Shown one piece after another: positions 60,272 through 64,000 of a DNA stretch of 64,000 bases (the first letter of the stretch is position 1; each line of letters starts with the position of its first letter). The DNA is from Capra hircus (lineage: Eukaryota; Chordata; Mammalia; Artiodactyla; Bovidae), in the NCBI RefSeq assembly GCF_001704415.2, contig NC_030814.1, positions 74,455,121 through 74,519,120 of the forward strand. The letters are read 5' to 3'. The position numbers were made by a program, and so were the translations under genes. The notes under the pieces were generated by a model. That model was not told the DNA's origin. It was given only the letters and a program-made list of their open reading frames with translations, and did no database searches.

Positions 60272-60514
60272 CTTTACCTCCTTAGGTACATTTATTCCAG
60301 GCATTTTATTCTTTCTGATGTGATGGTTAAATGAGATTATTTCCTTAATTTCTCTTTCTGATCTTTCATTGTTATTATATCAGAATACAAGATATTTTTG
60401 CGTATTCTGCAACTTTACTGAATTTGCTGATACATAGAAAATGCTAAAGATGTTACCAGAAAACTAGCAGAGCTCAAAAATGCTGTATTATTAAGAGGCA
60501 GTATTAGATACTTT

Positions 60515-60669
60515 GGATTTATCAGGTGGCTCAGTGGTAAAGAATCTGCCTGTAATGCAGGAGACACAGAATCAATCCCTGGGTTGAGAAGATCCCTGGG
60601 AGAAGGAAATAGCAACCCACTCCAGTATTCTTGCCTGGGAAATCCCATGGATAGAGGAGTCTGGTGGAC
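60515..60669 (+). mobile_element. Bov-tA SINE, 3'-shortened
   Basis: Head 'atcaggtggctcagtggtaa', body up to 'atagaggagtctggtgga'. The last ~50 bp of the family are missing. Possible duplication: tagatacttt at 60505-60514 and tagatatttt at 60670-60679. Confidence 0.9.
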
Positions 60670-60679
60670 TAGATATTTT

Positions 60680-60952
60680 TTAAGTTTCTGTATAAATAAA
60701 AAATAAGGAGCCTGGATAATTGAAGTATAGTTTGGTTATGTGATATTGAAATGACTGATATATGCTATTTCTATTTCAAGGAAATGCCAGATTTAGTTCA
60801 TAGGATGATAAGAGATTTTGAACCAGTCTGAGGACAATTAGCCATCACCACTCAAGCATGAATTAGTAAAGGCCAAGATGAGGGTTAAAAACATTCTTAC
60901 TGAGATTTCTTCAGAGAGGATTACTAGTATAGTAGCATCAGCGTACACACAA

Positions 60953-60986
<34 letters not shown>

Positions 60987-61229
60987 CATACATCTTTGGA
61001 GAAGGATGCTCTTCCATCATCTAAAGTCAAGAGAAGTGCTTACAGGATTTCTCTTTGCAGCTTCTGAATTTCTGTGAATGTGTAGATTGATAATGGTTAG
61101 ATTAGCCTCAGTTGGTCCTTTGGTGTATGAGGTTAAAGAGAGCAGACAGGATGCATTGGGAACAGCTGAACTTCCACTGACATGAGGTCAATATATGTTG
61201 TTCTGGTGGACAAGATGTCTACTTGTAGA
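60680..61229. other. Unassigned, with (AC)n microsatellite
   Basis: (CA)n of about 32 bp at 60954-60985. Otherwise no recognised repeat. Confidence 0.45.
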
Positions 61230-61795
61230 AGGAGCTGTCATGGTTTTAAGCTATGACCACAGATTTCTTTGATATCCTGTAGTCAAGAAGTAGGATATCC
61301 AGTCTCTTTGAATTGTGTGACTTCCAATTTTTTGGATCAAATGGATTTGGCAGAAGTGAAGTTATATGACATCCTAGGCTAAGTTATAAGTGGTAGGTGC
61401 AACACAGCTTTCAGCTGTCTTCTGGGTTATTCCTTTTTTTTTTTTTTTAAGCTCTGAACTCAAAACAGTTGCCCAGTTTTCAAGCCACAAGTAAGAGCTA
61501 CATGTGGGCATCCTTTGCAACAGCCATGGCTGGGCACACAGGAAATAGTCAGTGTCAACTGCCAGCAAGGTGTGAATGTGCCATCTCAGACATCTATCCA
61601 TCCAGATGAGCCTTTAGAAGGCTACTATCCCAGCCAGTAATAACCATAACTGCATAAAAAACCTAAGTGAAAACTGCCCAGCTGAGTCTTTCCCAAGTTA
61701 CTGATCCATAAAGCAATAAGCAAGATAAAATAGTTGCTTTAGACAGATCTTTTTTGAAGTAATTTGTTATACAGCAGTAATAACTGGATCACAAA
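61230..61795 (+). mobile_element. Solo LTR, ERVL-MaLR (MLT1-like)
   Basis: 'ttgtgtgacttccaattttt', 'gcatcctttgcaacagccat', 'gtgaaaactgcccagctgag' and 'gataaaatagttgctttaga' fit the MLT1 sense order. A T-run at 61434-61448 interrupts it. Confidence 0.6.
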
Positions 61796-62759
61796 TTATC
61801 TGAAAGCTCAAGAGGGAAGTTTTAAGATGGATGATAGTTTGTAGTTTTTACATTATATGGACTGGAAGAATTTTTTATTATTTCAAAAATAGAACCGTTA
61901 ATATATTATTTGAGGGTGTCAAGAGCAACAAGATTGTCTTAGATTTCATTCTGGGTGGAAAGGTACACCCCATAGAGCTGATTAAAAATAGAAATTGTAA
62001 AAAAGAATTATGTTGCTTCCTTCCAGCATCAAGCTGAGTCCAGTTTATTTAATAAATAAAATTCCAATCTACATAGAACACCAGCAGCTCCAATCATCAC
62101 GATTATCTTTACAAATTTGTGTGTTCTGATTAAGTTTTTCAAGGCCTCTTTTATTTTGGCAGGCATAAAGGAAGCATCTTTATAAGCCCTCCTTAACTCA
62201 TGTTTAGTGATTATCCAATTAAAATTGAGTTGGTCATAGATGGTTCAATAAAAGACATACTTTTGAAGGAGAGAGATGTCAAATCTCAGGAAGCCTTAAA
62301 AAAGTAGAATGGAAGGAATCAAGAGAGGAAAAAAAAACCACAAAAGACAATGCTTTTTTATTTTTCTAATTTCATTTACATACTTTATCTTATACTTGAA
62401 TTATCTTCTGTTTCTTTTTTACATGACCCATCCTCTTCTCTGAACTAAAAGGCAATGTAGTTTAGGCTTCCACTGAGACTGCCCCACAGTGGTGGGATCT
62501 CACTAGGTATGATTCACCCCCAGTATTCTCAAAGGGCTTTAGAAAACTTGAAATGAACTTCTCTTTGTTCTAATTGAACTTACAAAAAGTAATGCTTTTG
62601 CTCCAATGCCCTACCTATATGACTCAGGGTAGTAGGTCACATTCTAAGGTGATCCCAGGGACTCACATTCTTTTCCAAACTCCTCCATCCTTAGTGTGGA
62701 TGGGCCTGTAAATGTGTTGAATCTCACACTTGTGATATGATTTGTGAAGGAAGATTATC
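61796..62759. other. Unassigned AT-rich DNA
   Basis: No recognised repeat. A 68-codon frame at 61831-62037 shows no known motif. Confidence 0.35.
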
Positions 62760-62973
62760 CAGTGAGCTGACTCATTAGAAAAGAACCTGATGCTGGGAAA
62801 AATTGAGAGCAGGAGGAGAAGGGGGCAACAGAGAACGAGATGGTTGGATGGCATCATCAATTCAATGGACATGAACTTGAGCAAACTCCTGGGGATAGAG
62901 AAGGACCAGAAAGCCTGGCATGCTGCAATCCATGGGTTCAGAAAGAGTTGGATACAACTGAGTGACTGAACAA
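62760..62973 (+). mobile_element. BovB LINE 3' end
   Basis: 'gctgactcattagaaaagaa', 'gagatggttggatggcatca', 'agttggatacaactgagtga'. Decayed C-terminal coding remnant. Confidence 0.9.
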
Positions 62974-62984
62974 CAATTTTCCTC

Positions 62985-63116
62985 CTTGAAAGTGAAAGTG
63001 TAGTTACTCATTCATGTCTGCCTCTTTGTGACCCTATGCACTGTAGCCTGCCAGGCTCCTCTGTCCATGGAATTCTCCAGGCAGGAATACTAGAGTGGGT
63101 TGCCATTCCCTTAGTC
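62985..63116 (-). mobile_element. BovA SINE, antisense, headless
   Basis: 'gaaagtgaaagtgtagttac' tail, then 'ctccaggcaggaatactaga' and 'gggttgccattccctta'. The tRNA head is absent. It lies 12 bp after the BovB tail, in the opposite orientation. Confidence 0.88.
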
Positions 63117-63739
63117 CTGGCCTAATCAGGTGAGCACTTGAAGAACAAAACTGGCTTTGAAACTTCAAATATTCAAGCTGGAGTGGAAAACAAGTAGCAA
63201 GGAATATGAGTCACCTCTGAGATCTGAAATTACCTCAGCCAACACTCAGCAAGAAAACAGGATCGTAAGCCTATAGCCATGAGAAGCCGGTTCTGTACAG
63301 CCTGAGTGAGTTTGGAAGCCCGTTCCTCCTCAGAGCCCTGCTGGCACCTGATTTCCACTTGTAAGACCCTGAGGATCAGACCAGACCTGTTATCTAAGGA
63401 CCATGAGCTGATAAGCAGGTTTTGGATTAAAATGCTAGGTATGACATACATTGCTTCCAAGTATAGAAAAGTAATGTGGACAAGTAGATGATAATTTTAC
63501 TGGAATGTAGTTCTAGAAACATGTTAACTGTGTCAACATTCTTAGCATTAGGGGTCACTTTTGTATTAGGGTTAATGAGATGAAGATAGGTTAAGCATAC
63601 ACCTTGATAAAATATTTATCATGATTCTGTGGAAATTATTAGCATTGAATAAATTTATTTCTAATGACTCTTCTACTTCAAGAAACAAGTTTTAGATCAC
63701 TACCCTCTTACATAAAACTCAGCATGTCAGCAAATAGAG
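63117..63739. other. Unassigned
   Basis: No recognised repeat. Overlapping 61- and 76-codon frames on opposite strands carry no known motif. Confidence 0.35.
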
Positions 63740-64000
63740 CATGTCAAAGAATGTGGGGTTTTTTTTGGCATAGAGTTGCTTATAGTAGTCTCTTATTATC
63801 CTTTGTATTTCTGCAGTGTCCATTGTAACTTCTTTTTCATTTCTAATGTTATTGATTTGAACCCTCTCCCTTTTTTTCTTGATGAGTCTGACTAAAGGTT
63901 TTTCAATTTTGTTTATCTTTTTAAGGAAACAGCTTTTAATTTAATTGATCGTTTCTGTTGTTTTCCTCAGCTGTTTCATTTATTTCTGTTCTGATCTTTA
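63740..64000 (-). mobile_element. L1 LINE ORF2, antisense, continues past the window
   Basis: 'ggcatagagttgcttatagt', 'ttgatgagtctgactaaagg' and 'gctgtttcatttatttctgt' are reversed L1 ORF2 text. The left edge is a 5'-to-3' internal break and the right edge is the window limit. Confidence 0.85.

Larger units (their letters stand above)
58118..60450 (-). mobile_element. L1 LINE 3' UTR and late ORF2, antisense, with nested BovB scrap and Bov-tA
   Basis: 'ttttattgcagtgtagttga' at the left end, then 'ttactacacttagtatgata', 'gaacctccatactgttctcc', 'taattgatcaaaggtgtgtt', 'gattgctttggctatttggg', and ends near 'tttgctgatacatagaaaat'. Coding sequence is broken by stops. Confidence 0.88.

Noticed and set aside
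63230..63491. 76- and 61-codon frames near 63.3 kb
   Set aside because: Open on both strands, no recognised motif and no gene context.

Overview
This window is a stretch of a ruminant (bovid) nuclear genome with no functional protein-coding gene that I can support. The host call rests on the repeats. There are several copies of the RTE-type LINE BovB, many tRNA-Glu-headed Bov-tA and dimeric BovA2 SINEs, two CHR-type SINEs and ruminant L1 3' ends. BovB with Bov-tA/BovA2 is diagnostic of Ruminantia. The base composition is visibly AT-rich, as in intergenic or deep intronic DNA. The only trace of a host gene is a 5'-truncated processed copy of ribosomal protein L23 near 3.3-3.6 kb.

Layout. 0-2.2 kb: 5' end of an antisense ruminant L1, including the first codons of ORF1. 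2.6-3.6 kb: a MaLR-type LTR and the RPL23 pseudogene. 3.6-15.6 kb: mostly unassigned AT-rich DNA with BovB, Bov-tA, CHR, BovA2 and old L1 pieces. 15.6-24.6 kb: L1 3' end, Bov-tA, MIR and L2 relics, and an ancient DNA transposon split by two younger insertions. 24.6-26.1 kb: a 1.45-kb antisense BovB with a 13-bp target-site duplication. 26-30 kb: sparse. 30.1-33.1 kb: MER5A, Bov-tA and an old MaLR retrovirus-like element with both LTRs. 34.5-41.5 kb: BovB, BovA2, an inverted Bov-tA pair, and an L1 interrupted by BovB. 42.4-44.5 kb: BovA2 and the best-preserved BovB, with one long reverse-transcriptase reading frame. 44.5-49.9 kb: sparse. 49.9-53 kb and 58-60.5 kb: L1 blocks carrying nested SINEs. 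54.4-55.1 kb: an L1 3' piece and a MaLR LTR. 61.2-64 kb: another MaLR LTR, BovB and BovA tails, and an L1 that runs off the right edge.

The elements do not act together as a gene system. The window reads as layered insertions: MIR, L2, hAT-like DNA elements and old L1M relics at the bottom, then MaLR and L1, then BovB, Bov-tA/BovA2 and ruminant L1 on top. Several nested pairs can be ordered in time by their target-site duplications. Almost all L1 pieces are antisense to the given strand. I found no CRISPR, operon, tRNA/rRNA gene, or convincing new biological system. Repeat family names come from recognition of consensus-like stretches, not from a database search, and edges are approximate unless a target-site duplication is cited.
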